Of a stretch of 64,000 bases of DNA, positions 25,784-37,000 are shown one piece after another. The position numbers and the translations under genes are program-made. The stretch is from NCBI GenBank assembly GCA_942492855.1, contig OW818647.1, positions 3,224,001 to 3,288,000 of the forward strand, given 5' to 3'. A model generated the notes under the pieces. It saw only the letters and a program-made list of their open reading frames with translations. It did not search any database and was not told where the DNA came from. This DNA is from G963677485 sp942492855 (GTDB lineage Bacteria > Armatimonadota > HRBIN16). Numbering within the stretch: position 1 is the first letter of the stretch; each line of letters starts with the position of its first letter.

Positions 25784-26410
25784 GTGAGTGAGCACCCGGG
25801 TGTATCATCGCGAGTTCTAGCGGTGACTGGCGGTATCGCCAGCGGAAAAAGCAGGGTGACCAGCTTTTTGAAGGACCTGGGTGCGCACTCCATAAGTTTA
25901 GATGATATATCTCGCGATCTGAGTGAACCGGGCGGCCTGATAGAACAGGCCGTTTCGGAACATATGGGCCGCGAGTTCCTGAATCCGCAAGGAGGGCTAA
26001 ACAGGGTGCGTTTAGCCGATTATGTATTCAGCAGCACCCGAAACCGGAAATGGCTGAATAGCCTTACGCATCCGTTAATCATGGCGGAGTGTCACCGTCA
26101 GTTGGAAACAACTGGAGTCCAGAGTGGCAAACCACTGGTAGTAGAAGTGCCTTTACTTTTTGAATGTGGTTTACACTATACATTTGGTGGTAGTTTGCTA
26201 GTGTGGTGCAGTCAGGATGTGCAGTTACAAAGACTGACACAACGGGGACTGAGCCCTGAGGATGCAAAGATAAGAATTGACAGCCAGTTACCAGCATGTG
26301 TAAAGAGATACCTTGCGGATTTCGTGATAGAAAATAGTGCCGACTGGACTCTCACCGAGCAACAGATTCGATCAGTATGGGAACCGTGGATAACGACACA
26401 GCATTACTAA
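25784..26410 (+). CDS. coaE: Dephospho-CoA kinase
   Basis: 208 residues, GTG start 5 bp after rpsA, AAAGAGG in the rpsA tail acting as ribosome site. The P-loop is VTGGIASGKS at residues 14-23. DDISRDL and the segment around WLNSLTHPLI, VEVPLLFECGL are characteristic of CoaE. It phosphorylates dephospho-CoA at the 3' hydroxyl, the last step of coenzyme A synthesis, in the cytosol. The close spacing suggests co-transcription with rpsA. Confidence 0.93.
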   Translation: MSEHPGVSSRVLAVTGGIASGKSRVTSFLKDLGAHSISLDDISRDLSEPGGLIEQAVSEHMGREFLNPQGGLNRVRLADYVFSSTRNRKWLNSLTHPLIMAECHRQLETTGVQSGKPLVVEVPLLFECGLHYTFGGSLLVWCSQDVQLQRLTQRGLSPEDAKIRIDSQLPACVKRYLADFVIENSADWTLTEQQIRSVWEPWITTQHY

Positions 26411-26482
26411 AGCTGAGTTCGGTGAACCAAGTGACACGAGCTACCGGTCTAACAGATGACATCTACGTGGAGGAACCGTCTT

Positions 26483-28141
26483 TTGAAACGCAATCGGGAA
26501 ACCAACTCAAGCCGGGTTAAAGGCTGGTTGGCAGCACTGTGCGGCCTGGTGGTCGGAATGGTTGCTGTGTCTGCTCAGGCTCAGTCCGAGCAGTCGCAAC
26601 TGGCCGTAACCGAATTCACCGCCCGCACCAGCTCCCAACAGACCCTACTCGCCAGAGCTGCTACAGATGCAGTGGCCTTGGAACTCTCTCGAAACGGGTT
26701 CGTGGTGATGTCTCGCAGCCAAGTTCAGGCTGCGATCAGTGACCTGAGCCTTGACACTCCTTTAGATAAGGTGGGCGTCTCTCAACTAGGCCAGAAGCTG
26801 GGTGCCACGTCCATCGTGCAGGGCACCGTGCTGAACCTTCGCCTCGAAGGCTCGCCCAGGCGTGCTAATGTCAACATTATTGTTCGCATGACTGACCCTC
26901 TTTCTGGGGAAGATGTGAATGGTGCCGTTGTCAGCGGACGCAGTAACCAGCGTGTAGGCTTTAATGGCGATGATCAGCAACTGATCCGTGAAGCCATTAA
27001 CAATGCTGCTTATGAAGCCGCAAAAACAATGGCCGCATACAACATCCCTACTGCTACTGTTCTTAACACCATTGGTGCTGACGAAGTGTTGCTGAACGCT
27101 GGCGCACGCGGTGGCATAGCTAATGGTATGGAGCTGCTGGTTCAGAGCCGCGGGCAGAACATCGGCCGACTGCGCGTAGTACGCGTGAGCGACACCGACT
27201 CTGTGGCTCGAATTATCACATCGACACGTGGCATTAAGCCTGAAGACCGTGTCCGTGCGATTTTCGCCATTCCCGAAGTGGCAACAGTGAAGGGTAACAC
27301 CGTTCTAAAACCTGCCAAAGTGGCCAAAACAAGTGTTTGGAGCAGCGTGGGCAAGATACTGTTGATCGGCGCTGTGATTTATGGCGTGTCTATGATCGGC
27401 AGCGGTGGTAATAACGGCGTTGACAATATAGTGGCTTTATCTACCATCGGACCATCCGGCGCACCTGCCATAGTTGTCCAATGGGAACCGAGCAAGTTTG
27501 CTCAAGGTAATGCTGACCGTCTGCAATACTACATCATCCGTGATGACGTACTGTATGAAGGCAACACCGAAGACAAAGAGGGCTGGATCGCCACCGGTGA
27601 TCCGAATGCCAGGAACTACATCGACACGACCGTTGTCCCTGGTGCTACTCATAGCTACCGTGTCGTTCTGGAGTACAACTACTCGAACCCCTCAAGTGCA
27701 GAGATTACCGTGAAGCTGAGCGACCCAGTATGGACCAACCGTGCTACAGTGATTGGCATACCCAGTAGTCTTTCGCCCTTCAACGGTTCAGATACCGAAG
27801 ACCTGACAAAGATGAAGTTCATCATAAACACCGCATTAGGTGCTGACCAGTATCAGGTTCAAGTATCGACAGACCCATTGTTCCCAACCACAGGCAGTTA
27901 CAGTGTAACCATGCCTGCCGGTAAGACCACCACAGATGAGATCAATCTGCTCTCAAGTGGAGTTGTTGGAAATACGATGGCTGCTAAGTTCCTGGCCGCT
28001 CAAACGCAGCGCTTGCCGATTTACTGGCGAGTGGGTGCCAGGCGCCTGGGTGATCCAGAACCAGCTCCTAGTGGCTGGGTCTACGGCGAAAGGTTCCAGT
28101 TTGTATCATCGGATACACCACCTCCGCCCCCCTCGAACTAA
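26483..28141 (+). CDS. CsgG/LpoB-like exported protein with fibronectin-like region
   Basis: 552 residues from a TTG at 26483 preceded by GGAGG at 9-nt spacing; an in-frame ATG at 26456 lacks a ribosome site. A signal peptide ends near VSAQAQ. Residues 35-160 resemble the CsgG/LpoB fold (LAVTEFTAR, LSRNGFVVMSRSQVQAAI, LGATSIVQGTV), the next stretch recalls a FlgT-like C-terminal domain (NTIGADEVLLNAG). A single hydrophobic segment (KILLIGAVIYGVSMIG, about 290) with a Gly/Asn linker separates these from two fibronectin-type-III-like stretches. It ends in a Pro-rich tail. First gene of the large envelope cluster; the 39398 gene has a related N-terminal architecture. Confidence 0.65.
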   Translation: MKRNRETNSSRVKGWLAALCGLVVGMVAVSAQAQSEQSQLAVTEFTARTSSQQTLLARAATDAVALELSRNGFVVMSRSQVQAAISDLSLDTPLDKVGVSQLGQKLGATSIVQGTVLNLRLEGSPRRANVNIIVRMTDPLSGEDVNGAVVSGRSNQRVGFNGDDQQLIREAINNAAYEAAKTMAAYNIPTATVLNTIGADEVLLNAGARGGIANGMELLVQSRGQNIGRLRVVRVSDTDSVARIITSTRGIKPEDRVRAIFAIPEVATVKGNTVLKPAKVAKTSVWSSVGKILLIGAVIYGVSMIGSGGNNGVDNIVALSTIGPSGAPAIVVQWEPSKFAQGNADRLQYYIIRDDVLYEGNTEDKEGWIATGDPNARNYIDTTVVPGATHSYRVVLEYNYSNPSSAEITVKLSDPVWTNRATVIGIPSSLSPFNGSDTEDLTKMKFIINTALGADQYQVQVSTDPLFPTTGSYSVTMPAGKTTTDEINLLSSGVVGNTMAAKFLAAQTQRLPIYWRVGARRLGDPEPAPSGWVYGERFQFVSSDTPPPPPSN

Positions 28142-28175
28142 TTCGAGGGTCTAGGAGACCAGAATAGAGTGATAT

Positions 28176-28227
28176 GGCCTGTCCGACAAGATTTACAGGA
28201 CAGGCCGGCTCCTTGTGACGAAGCCGG
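28176..28227 (+). promoter_or_regulatory. Two consecutive hairpins before the subtilase gene
   Basis: A 9-bp stem (28176-28184 with 28198-28206) is directly followed by a 6-bp stem (CCGGCT with AGCCGG, 28205-28227). They share bases 28205-28206, so they could be mutually exclusive or stacked. No U tract follows. Partial terminator or mRNA-processing element between two genes of the cluster. Confidence 0.4.
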
Positions 28228-28260
28228 ATTTCGTAGGTTAGATTACGCGGGAGGGTACCT

Positions 28261-31200
28261 GTGATAAACATCATACGGCGGATAGCTCAGTGGTTCGCAC
28301 CATTAGCTTTGCTGTTGGCAGTTGTGTTCGGTAGTGCAGCTATGGCTGCTCAAGAACATGCGCTCAATGAGGCCATTGTGTGGGCCAATGCTGGCGTCAC
28401 CCGTCAGCAAATTGCCGATCTGGCATCTCAGAACGGCTATACCGTCATACCATTACTGATGGATGACGTGTATCGTATCGTGAAGCCGGTGACCAAAAGC
28501 CGAGGCGGATCAGACATAGTCGACGGATCCGGGGAAATAATCACCCGGTACAAAGATTCTGGTCTTTGCCGTTATGCTGATGTGAACCACCTATATAAGA
28601 TTGACCAGGTTACCCCTACTACCCCTAATGACCCCCGCTATTCAGAGCTGTGGGGTATGCCTCTCATGACAGTGCCACAGGCATGGTCAGTAGAGAAGGG
28701 CAAAAACAATGTTGTAGCTGTGGTGATAGACACAGGTTGTGTCCTAACACATCCTGACTTAAATTCCCCAAGATTGCTTAAATCACTGAAGGATGATGCG
28801 GGAGCTGATGTAATGCTCGATCCTGGTGATTTAGACAATGACCCAAGTGCTGTCTATCACGCAGATGACACCACTGGTGGTTGGGAGCACGGAACTCATG
28901 TCATGGGAACTATCGGCGCTATTGCTAATAATGGCATTGGTGTGGCTGGAGTGGCTTGGGAAAATGTGCATCTATTGCCCATCAAGATATACCGCTGGGA
29001 TGATACCAATAAGCAGAATACCATCCCCGAAGATGCCACCATTAACGCCATCAAGGTTTGCATGAACGCCAAACGCTTCCTGCCCGCTCAGTTGGGTGTT
29101 CCAGAAGTGAAGATGGTCGTCAACTGCAGTTGGGGCGGCGCTGATTACTCGGACGAGCCTGATATGACCAGGCCGCGAAACGTGCTGATGCAGCAAGCGG
29201 CTGACAACTATGGCATCGTATTTTGCCTATCTGCTGGTAACAGTGGGCAAATGGGTAATCCTCCAGCAAACCCGGCCAACATGGCCTCAAAAAGCAGTAA
29301 CATTCTGTGTATCGCTGCTGTGAACCAACAGGGCAAGCGATCACCTTATAGCACTTACCGATCATACACCACAATTGCAGCACCAGGTGGAGACTCGACA
29401 TTCGGAAATCCCGGAATGATTTTGAGCACCGGGCCGAATCGACTTGGAGCCGGCATTGATGACTACATATTCATGGAAGGCACCTCTATGGCCAGCCCGA
29501 TGGCTGCCGGTGCCGTGGCTGTGATGCTGTCTCGTGGCATCTCTCCTTGGCAAATCAAGAATATACTGACATCGACCGCCAACCCCAGTGGTTACAATGT
29601 TCCGAATGCAGAAGTCGGTTACGGAATCATCGACCTCTACAAAGCGGTCACCGCTTCTTCAGTCTCTTTGAAACTGAATGATAATGGCCTTAACAAGGTC
29701 AACGGTAAATACACCTTCCGTACCAAGAAGGGTGTCTTCGTCTTCGACGTATCGTATACCACCAAGAAGCTGATGACTTTCAAACTTGATGGCGTCGCAG
29801 TCGATGCCGCAGACATCACTTACACCGCAACGGGTGTAGATAGCGCCGTTGTGACCATCAGTTCTACCTTAGAATATGGCAGCCATACCCTAGTGGTGAC
29901 TGCCGCAAGTAAGCAAGACGCCAAAGACATAGTGACCAGCACGGTTAATTTCGATGTGACACCATATCGATACGACGTGAACAACACACCGGCCAAAATG
30001 CGACTGATGTCCATACCGATATTCGAAGCGGCTGATGGATCGAACACAAGTGTGTCCGCTGACAGCATCCTGAGAGGGAGCGTGGAAGGCGATCTGCCGG
30101 CCAGCTTTACTCTTCTTCGATGGCTGAACACCGATGCTAACGGCTCATGGGCCAGTTGGCAGAGTAGCGGCGGACGCAAGGATGCTGCTGCTTCATTTGA
30201 AGCCAACGGTCTAGTCACGGGATATCCTGACGAAGTGGCGGCAGGCAGGTCCTCCAGCCCTGTAGGACTGGGATTCTTCGTGAGAAGCAATGCCAACCTA
30301 TACGCTGTGTCTGCAGGCGACACCACAAGCCTGAAGCCGTTTGAAGTGCAACTAGAAGCGGGCTGGAACCTGATTGGCAACCCGTACACTTTCGATGTTG
30401 CCTGGAATGGCTGCCAGTTCATCACATATGACGACAAGAGTTACGGTGTGCAAGCTGCCGCTGTCGCTAATGTCATTCTTCCGAATGTGTATGGTTACGA
30501 TAATGGATCATACTACTGGCTGACAGCTCCATTCGGACTGCTCAGAGCATGGGAAGGCTACTGGATCAGAGCGATTCAACCTTGCCGCATGATCATTAAC
30601 CCAGTATTGGGCGATGCTGCCAAGTCTGCTGTTAACACCGAAAACTGGAGTGTGAATTTCGCACTCAAGCTGGACGGTGAGGCATCTGGCAACGTGGTGA
30701 TCGGCACATCGAATCTCGCATCTGACGGGCTCGACCTATCGGATGTACTTGCACCGCCAGCCATCAATCCGAACCTGAAGCTGCAGGGTGTTGAGAACGC
30801 GCTTCTTAAGGACGTTCGCAGCAGCAGCGGCAAGCAGAAGTGGTACATTCAAGTTCCGTCAGAGGGACAGAAGGCCATTGTGAGCTGGAAATCCAGCGGA
30901 GTGGTCCCTGTTCGCAGCCGTCTACTGATGACTGACCTGGCCACTGGCAACAAGGTCGGCGTATCACGCTCTGGCGAAATCCTGTGCCAACCCGGCAGCC
31001 GACTCATGGTTGAGCAGGTTGATAACAGCACCGGCAGCCTGCGTGTGAGCAGCATGAGAGTTCGTGCCACTCGTGGTGGTGCCATTAGTGTGGACTACAC
31101 GCTGAGCGCCTCTGCGAATGTGACCGCGACTGTTTATGATGCCACTGGTAAATCTGTGGCCGTGATACCTGTAGGAGCCAAAAGCAGCGGGCCTAGCTCG

Positions 31201-31329
31201 CTGAGTTGGAACGGCAAAAACCGCGAAGGCGTGTCGTTACCGGCAGGCGTATACACCATGACCCTAGACGTAACAAACGACGAGGGGAACCGAATAACGG
31301 CATCTCAGCCCGTGGTTCTCGTCAGGTAG
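28261..31329 (+). CDS. Secreted subtilase (S8) with FlgD-like C-terminal domain
   Basis: 1022 residues; GTG start behind GGGAGGG. Signal peptide to about residue 30 (AAMAAQ). The catalytic triad is Asp157 (VVIDTGC), His213 (HGTHVMG) and Ser409 (GTSMASP), so an active serine protease is expected. After the protease domain come an Ig-like region and a module opening with GWNLIGNPY at residue 701. The final 85 residues resemble a FlgD Ig-like domain (YDATGKSVAV, LSWNGKNREGVSLPAGVY) and end in VLVR. This C-terminal region is shared with the next two genes. Such tails act as type IX sorting signals in other phyla, but that is not shown here. The protease might process neighbouring cluster proteins (inference). 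Confidence 0.88.
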   Translation: MINIIRRIAQWFAPLALLLAVVFGSAAMAAQEHALNEAIVWANAGVTRQQIADLASQNGYTVIPLLMDDVYRIVKPVTKSRGGSDIVDGSGEIITRYKDSGLCRYADVNHLYKIDQVTPTTPNDPRYSELWGMPLMTVPQAWSVEKGKNNVVAVVIDTGCVLTHPDLNSPRLLKSLKDDAGADVMLDPGDLDNDPSAVYHADDTTGGWEHGTHVMGTIGAIANNGIGVAGVAWENVHLLPIKIYRWDDTNKQNTIPEDATINAIKVCMNAKRFLPAQLGVPEVKMVVNCSWGGADYSDEPDMTRPRNVLMQQAADNYGIVFCLSAGNSGQMGNPPANPANMASKSSNILCIAAVNQQGKRSPYSTYRSYTTIAAPGGDSTFGNPGMILSTGPNRLGAGIDDYIFMEGTSMASPMAAGAVAVMLSRGISPWQIKNILTSTANPSGYNVPNAEVGYGIIDLYKAVTASSVSLKLNDNGLNKVNGKYTFRTKKGVFVFDVSYTTKKLMTFKLDGVAVDAADITYTATGVDSAVVTISSTLEYGSHTLVVTAASKQDAKDIVTSTVNFDVTPYRYDVNNTPAKMRLMSIPIFEAADGSNTSVSADSILRGSVEGDLPASFTLLRWLNTDANGSWASWQSSGGRKDAAASFEANGLVTGYPDEVAAGRSSSPVGLGFFVRSNANLYAVSAGDTTSLKPFEVQLEAGWNLIGNPYTFDVAWNGCQFITYDDKSYGVQAAAVANVILPNVYGYDNGSYYWLTAPFGLLRAWEGYWIRAIQPCRMIINPVLGDAAKSAVNTENWSVNFALKLDGEASGNVVIGTSNLASDGLDLSDVLAPPAINPNLKLQGVENALLKDVRSSSGKQKWYIQVPSEGQKAIVSWKSSGVVPVRSRLLMTDLATGNKVGVSRSGEILCQPGSRLMVEQVDNSTGSLRVSSMRVRATRGGAISVDYTLSASANVTATVYDATGKSVAVIPVGAKSSGPSSLSWNGKNREGVSLPAGVYTMTLDVTNDEGNRITASQPVVLVR

Positions 31330-31344
31330 TGGAGGAGTGCAGGC

Positions 31345-34053
31345 GTGAATAGTACCTGTAGAATCAACGGCATTGTGTCCCAATGGGCACGAAGTCTAGC
31401 CGCAGCGACATTGCTGGTGGTCGGTATAACGAGTAGCGCGTGGGCGGTTATGCCGCCCATCGACCTACCCATCAAGTTCTCAGACGACAAACTGGGTTAC
31501 GGCGCATACCGACTGATGTATTCGAATGAGAAACTTCAATTTGCATTGGGTGTCAGGCATCAGATTGCGCACTTCTCCGATGGCACAAACCCTATAATGG
31601 AGGACACCGCAGGGCGTTTCTCCATGGGAACCATGGCCGGAGCAGGTTTCAGTTCATCTGATGACTTCCTTGCTCTGCATGGTATGCATGCTTGGCCATG
31701 CGGCGAAGCCAGCTACTTCGACATAGCCACTGGACTTACAGAGGCTGAAGCGGAGTGGACCCGTTTTGCTGGAGATGGTGAATGGACGACATCACCGTTC
31801 ATTGATATCACCGGCCGAATTATGAGCTCGCGTTGGACCGTGGACGGCATCCTTGTCACGCAGAATGTGGAGCTTATCGGCTCATGGGCCAAAATCACAT
31901 GGAAGATGCAAAATAATAATGCAGAAGGCCGTTATGTAAATATGCGCATGACACTCAGCCAGATGCTGAATATCTTTGACATTCCATATGTGAGCGTACC
32001 CGGATGGGGTAAGATCAACAGCGATACAACAATCACTGGCGCCAACATGCCTTCCGACCTTAGCTTCCTGCCAACCCAGCAGTCTGTTGGGCCAGAGCTG
32101 AAAGTTCTCCTTAAGGGAAACGGCTTGAGCGAGCCCAGTATGATACAGATTGGTGACCATGCACTACCCGGTGGTGGCCGTTTAGGCGGCGATATGGATC
32201 CTAATGGTGCAGTGCCCTCACGCCCAGTGAACTGGATGGGTGCCCGAATCACCTTCAAGCCGACCACCATCGCTGCAGGTGCTACTCAGACCATGAGCAC
32301 GATGATTGGTCTCGGCTCCAGCAGTCTGAATGTGCCTACAGGAGCGAAGTATTCCGCAGAGACAGAATGTCAGCGGTCACTTAGCCTGAACAATACCATA
32401 CCAGGCAGTTTCGATCCTGCGACTTTCAACATCTACGGATTCACTACCAACCTTCATGACGAGACTCTGGATCGGACACTAGACAATGTGACCGTGTCCA
32501 TCAGCCTGCCTAAGGGGTTGGAACTGGCCGCTGGCGAGACTGCAACGAAGACCATTGCCTCAGTTGACCGTGCAAAGACCGTTGGTGTTAACTGGAAGGT
32601 AAAAGCGAACGCCCAAGCTTATGGCGATCTGGAATATACGGTAAGTGTGAAGTGGGATCAGATGACCCAGACGGTTAGCCGGAAGGTCTTTGTTCCTATG
32701 GTTCCCATTACCACCATTACAGAGAACTACCAACTCAAGAGTTTCGGTTTCAAGTTCAGTAATCCTCTACCAACCTCAGTGTTGGGACTAGCCGGAGGAG
32801 GTTCGGTTTCCGATACATACGATATGTTCGGCTGGGACGTAGCTGGCCAGAAGTATGTAGCAGGCGATGCCTTGACCGAACTTGTACCCGCCACTGGTTA
32901 TTGGATGCGTGTAAAAAACACAGCTGATGCAGGAGCGAAAACGCTGAATGGTGCCATATCTGCTGGAGATCCTTTCGGCACGACGCCATACAGAGTTAAT
33001 CTGCCCGCCACAATGAAGGGCTGGATACTGATAGGTAACCCATACCCATTTAGCGTGGCGATTGGTAACCTGAAGATATTCGACCGCAACACACAGAACA
33101 CACTGACAGTAGCCCAGGCGATTGCGCAGAACAAGGTGCGAGGTACCATCTTCCGATGGCAGCCTAAGTCCGGTGTATATCCTGGTGGTTATCAGTCTCT
33201 CTCCTTTGTTTCACAACAGGGTGAGCTGCTGAAGCCAGGCGATGGATACTGGATGTATGTCAGCGGTAACTACCTGGCACTAGAGTTCTACGGAAGCAGT
33301 GTGACCGGTGCTCTGCAGACATGGCCGAGTAAGTCTGCCGCCAGCGGTTGGCGGATCTCTCTTAACGGTAATGCTGCAGGAATGAGCAGCAGCACAGCCG
33401 CAATTGGCGGTAATGTAGATGCCAGCGACACAGAGGATGGTATGGACACTCCTGTACCTCCTAAGAGCCCTGACACAGGCGTTCAAATCAGTCTCGCAGG
33501 TGGTTTGGCTGAGGATATCCGAAGCATGAGCGGCCGAAAGAGCTGGGACCTGTCCGTTAACGTCCCTGCCGGAACTAGCAGCGTTGAGTTGAAGTGGGAT
33601 GGCAGCCGCAATGTGCCCAGCAACGTCCGGTTGACATTAGTTGACCCGACCGCTGGCCGAAGCCGCGATATGCGCGGTACCAGCAGCTACGTGCTGGACA
33701 TGGCTGGTCAGACTACTAAGACTCTGAAAGTAATCGCAGAACCAGCAGGCAGCTCTGCACTCCGCATTAACAGTGTTCGAGTGGGACGGAACCGTGGCGG
33801 TTCAGTTCAGTTGAGCTATAACCTATCCGATAACGCAACCTGCAGCGTGCGGGTGATGGGTGCCAATGGCAGTGTAGTGAGTACATTAACTGCCGCTGGT
33901 TCAGCATCCCGCGGTGTAAACACCGTCACTTGGAACGGGCAGGATGCTAATGGTATCAACGTGCCGGCGGGCGCTTACCTTATGGAAATATCCGCCAGCA
34001 CAGAAGACGGCCAGACAGCAAAGACCGTTCAACCCGTAATAATGACACGCTAA
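31345..34053 (+). CDS. Large secreted protein with FlgD-like C-terminal domain
   Basis: 902 residues; GTG start with GGAGGAG upstream, 15 bp after the subtilase stop. Signal peptide near residues 14-35 (LLVVGITSSAWA). The N-terminal 300 residues are rich in aromatic and Gly residues and match no family I recognise. From residue 559 (GWILIGNPYP) to the end it parallels the subtilase: GWN module with GYW, a beta-rich linker, and a FlgD-like domain (VTWNGQDANGINVPAGAYLMEI) ending in VIMTR. Function unknown; the shared C terminus and tight spacing suggest export by the same route as its neighbours. Confidence 0.7.
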   Translation: MNSTCRINGIVSQWARSLAAATLLVVGITSSAWAVMPPIDLPIKFSDDKLGYGAYRLMYSNEKLQFALGVRHQIAHFSDGTNPIMEDTAGRFSMGTMAGAGFSSSDDFLALHGMHAWPCGEASYFDIATGLTEAEAEWTRFAGDGEWTTSPFIDITGRIMSSRWTVDGILVTQNVELIGSWAKITWKMQNNNAEGRYVNMRMTLSQMLNIFDIPYVSVPGWGKINSDTTITGANMPSDLSFLPTQQSVGPELKVLLKGNGLSEPSMIQIGDHALPGGGRLGGDMDPNGAVPSRPVNWMGARITFKPTTIAAGATQTMSTMIGLGSSSLNVPTGAKYSAETECQRSLSLNNTIPGSFDPATFNIYGFTTNLHDETLDRTLDNVTVSISLPKGLELAAGETATKTIASVDRAKTVGVNWKVKANAQAYGDLEYTVSVKWDQMTQTVSRKVFVPMVPITTITENYQLKSFGFKFSNPLPTSVLGLAGGGSVSDTYDMFGWDVAGQKYVAGDALTELVPATGYWMRVKNTADAGAKTLNGAISAGDPFGTTPYRVNLPATMKGWILIGNPYPFSVAIGNLKIFDRNTQNTLTVAQAIAQNKVRGTIFRWQPKSGVYPGGYQSLSFVSQQGELLKPGDGYWMYVSGNYLALEFYGSSVTGALQTWPSKSAASGWRISLNGNAAGMSSSTAAIGGNVDASDTEDGMDTPVPPKSPDTGVQISLAGGLAEDIRSMSGRKSWDLSVNVPAGTSSVELKWDGSRNVPSNVRLTLVDPTAGRSRDMRGTSSYVLDMAGQTTKTLKVIAEPAGSSALRINSVRVGRNRGGSVQLSYNLSDNATCSVRVMGANGSVVSTLTAAGSASRGVNTVTWNGQDANGINVPAGAYLMEISASTEDGQTAKTVQPVIMTR

Positions 34054-34076
34054 CGGTAACGAGGAGTATACAAGAG

Positions 34077-37000
34077 ATGACATTTTCCAGAAGTATCTGG
34101 AATCGCGTAAGGCCCATACTGGGCCTTATCGCGATGATTACTGCCGTCATAGGACTGGGTCCTAATACCGCGAAAGCAACACCATCTGTATCTTGGGGAT
34201 CGGGTCTCGTCATACCTCATCACAATTCGGAAGGGGGTTGGGGCGGAACCACAGATGGTACCATAGCTACTTGGTTTATCATCGGAGGTCCTTCAATATT
34301 ACCTGCTGCAGCCGATGAGACTATAACTGAGGTCGAGTTAATAGCCGGAGGTTCTTTCTTTACAGCATCCGTCCCACCATATGTCCACTTCACAGGAACT
34401 AAGACAGCACCATCATGGATTATCAGAGGCGATCGACTAGTTGGTGCGGCGAATGTGAGGCTTGTCATCTCATGGAGGAAAGGAACGGGGGATGTACAAT
34501 ATCTTCGTGTAGATTACCCTGCACCATATAGTTCTATCTCCGTTACTAGCACACCAGGTAGATTGTTTCGGCAAGCACTATGGCCTGATCGGTCGACCTC
34601 ACCTCAGATACAAAACGACCCATTACTTGTCATTGAGAATGGTCAAGACATTCGAGGTCGTGACGATGGTAGTAGTTCGTCTGTGTATGAGTTCCGTGTC
34701 CGGTATCAACACCCGGGCGGGTTACCGCCATTCGCAAGTGGCTTGTTCCAGGTCAGCGGCAATCAGCTGGTCGGATACAGACTTAAGGATGGTTTTACTC
34801 CAGTAGGCCAACCAGGCTTTAAAAAATGGAAACCAGGTAATGATCCCGACGGAAATGGTGATGTTCCGTCTGTTATAAGAGATGGTGTTGCTGTCGTTTT
34901 TGGCGACAAGAACATCAATGTGGTGAGTAAACTCCAAGGTGCCTTGCATTATATGCAACCTATCAAGTTTGATGGCACAAAGATGGTAGGATATACTCCA
35001 AACTCTAACGATTATGCTTCGAGTGAAGGTGTTATATATCGTTGGAGATGGGAACCGGGGCACGCGGAAAACAATAACGGCCAATCTGTGCGTCCTCCAT
35101 ACTTCCCAGGTACTGTTAGTGATAACAGGTTTGGGGTCAACTTTGAAAACATCAATGGAATTAACTTCGCTAGTAGTGTAGGCGGCTATCAATTTAGTGC
35201 TGGTTCAGAATATTACCCGGCCTATGATGATACTATACCGACACCTACGTTCTACAAGAGCATCCGTCCTGGAGTACTAGATAGCAACCCAGATACTAAT
35301 GAACCATGGGATCCGCGTGTAGCTCCTAATGGTGATGTGATTCCTAACTACCCATTGCCATCAACATCGTATCCGAACATCCTTACTAGCCTTTGGGGTG
35401 TCGACTGGGATGCCACAACCTCAAACTGGCTCTATCTTGGGACAATTGCTCCAGGAGCAGGATCAACAAGGGATTTGGTTAACCCTGATCTATCGTTGAT
35501 AACGAGACAAGGACCATTCCATCCAGACGTGAACGGATTTACAGAGATGAGCCGAGGCATCATTTTCGACACACGTAATGAAAATGGTAGTAGTCGACAA
35601 GTCTCGTTGTTGAAAAATCAGGTTCCGGTATTCTATGGTACCAAAGCAGGTGAATATGTATTCACTATACGCTATTGGGGCCAGGCGGTTCCTGCATCGA
35701 TCAAAGTGATCGTGAAGAACCGGGTCACGAACCTCACGAAGACAATACCTTTGTCTTTAACTGCAGTTCCTGGCCCCATTATTGATTCGGTTGGAACAGA
35801 CGCGACCTTGGTGCCATCGAATGCTGGAGATACGTATTCGGCAAAGGTTAACCTCAGTGACATGGTCGGATCAAACGAGTACTATTTCGAAGCGAGAGAT
35901 GGTGATCGGACAGTTAACTATCCGGTCCGTAACTCTGATGATGCAATGTGGCCGTCTACTAATGTATTTGTTGGCCCCTATGTCAATAATGCACCTTCCA
36001 TCAGCGCGATCAGTGTCACACCAGCCACGGCGACCTATCGTGACAAAGTTACTTTCAACGTCACATACAAAGACCCAGATAAACAGCGTCCACAGCGTTA
36101 CCGCTTGTGGTTAAAAGTGAAACCCTACACATTCGTGCAGAATGGAAGTACTGTCACTTCAGAATGGCGCTCGTATATCATGAACCCGGTAGACCCCATC
36201 CCGGGCACACCTGACAACGAGGTACTCTCCAACCCCAACCTGGTTGCGTGGGATGAGGGTGTGAAGTTCGAGTACACCATCGACGCCACCAAGGAGCTCT
36301 GGGACATCGGTTCAGCCAAGAGTATGACTGGCAAGTACTTCTTCGAGTTCATGGATAGCTGGGGAGACCCCGCTGACCCTGCATGGAAGAACCCGCTTGA
36401 CTATCTGACCTCGAATGTTCCTGGTGAAGTCGTAACTAGCCCAACTGGCGTTTGGGTTGACGTTAATAATGACAACCGTATAAACTATCTTGTTTCGGAC
36501 GGCGAGATCAAGACAGACATCGCAGCCGCAGGACCTACAATTCAGATCGAGGTTAAGCCGTACGTAGTATTACCCAGCACGTCTGTAAGCGCAGACATTG
36601 ACTGGGCACCTGCCACGGCTGAGCAGGGCGGCGATGAGAAGTCCGAGCTAGTCTCGGGTACTCCTCGCGTGGCCGTCACTACTAAGTACGTTCAGAAGAA
36701 CGGACGCGCTCCGCGCACCGTCACAATAGAATCAGCTCCCATGACTGCGATGGAAATATTCAACGAGAAGTGGAAAGATCCTACCTGGAACCCAGTGAGT
36801 GCATCGAGCACTATCAATGCTACTGAGATCGACACATCAGTCGATTACGTCAATGGCAAGGGCTACAAGGGGCTTCTTCCTGAAGTGGTCAACATCGGTT
36901 ACGTCTACAGAGTGAAGGCATCCAATGACTACGATAGCGTAGTCGCTCCCTGGCAGCCCATCACCAAGGCCGTGACGATCGTTGAGCCTGTTCTAGGCCT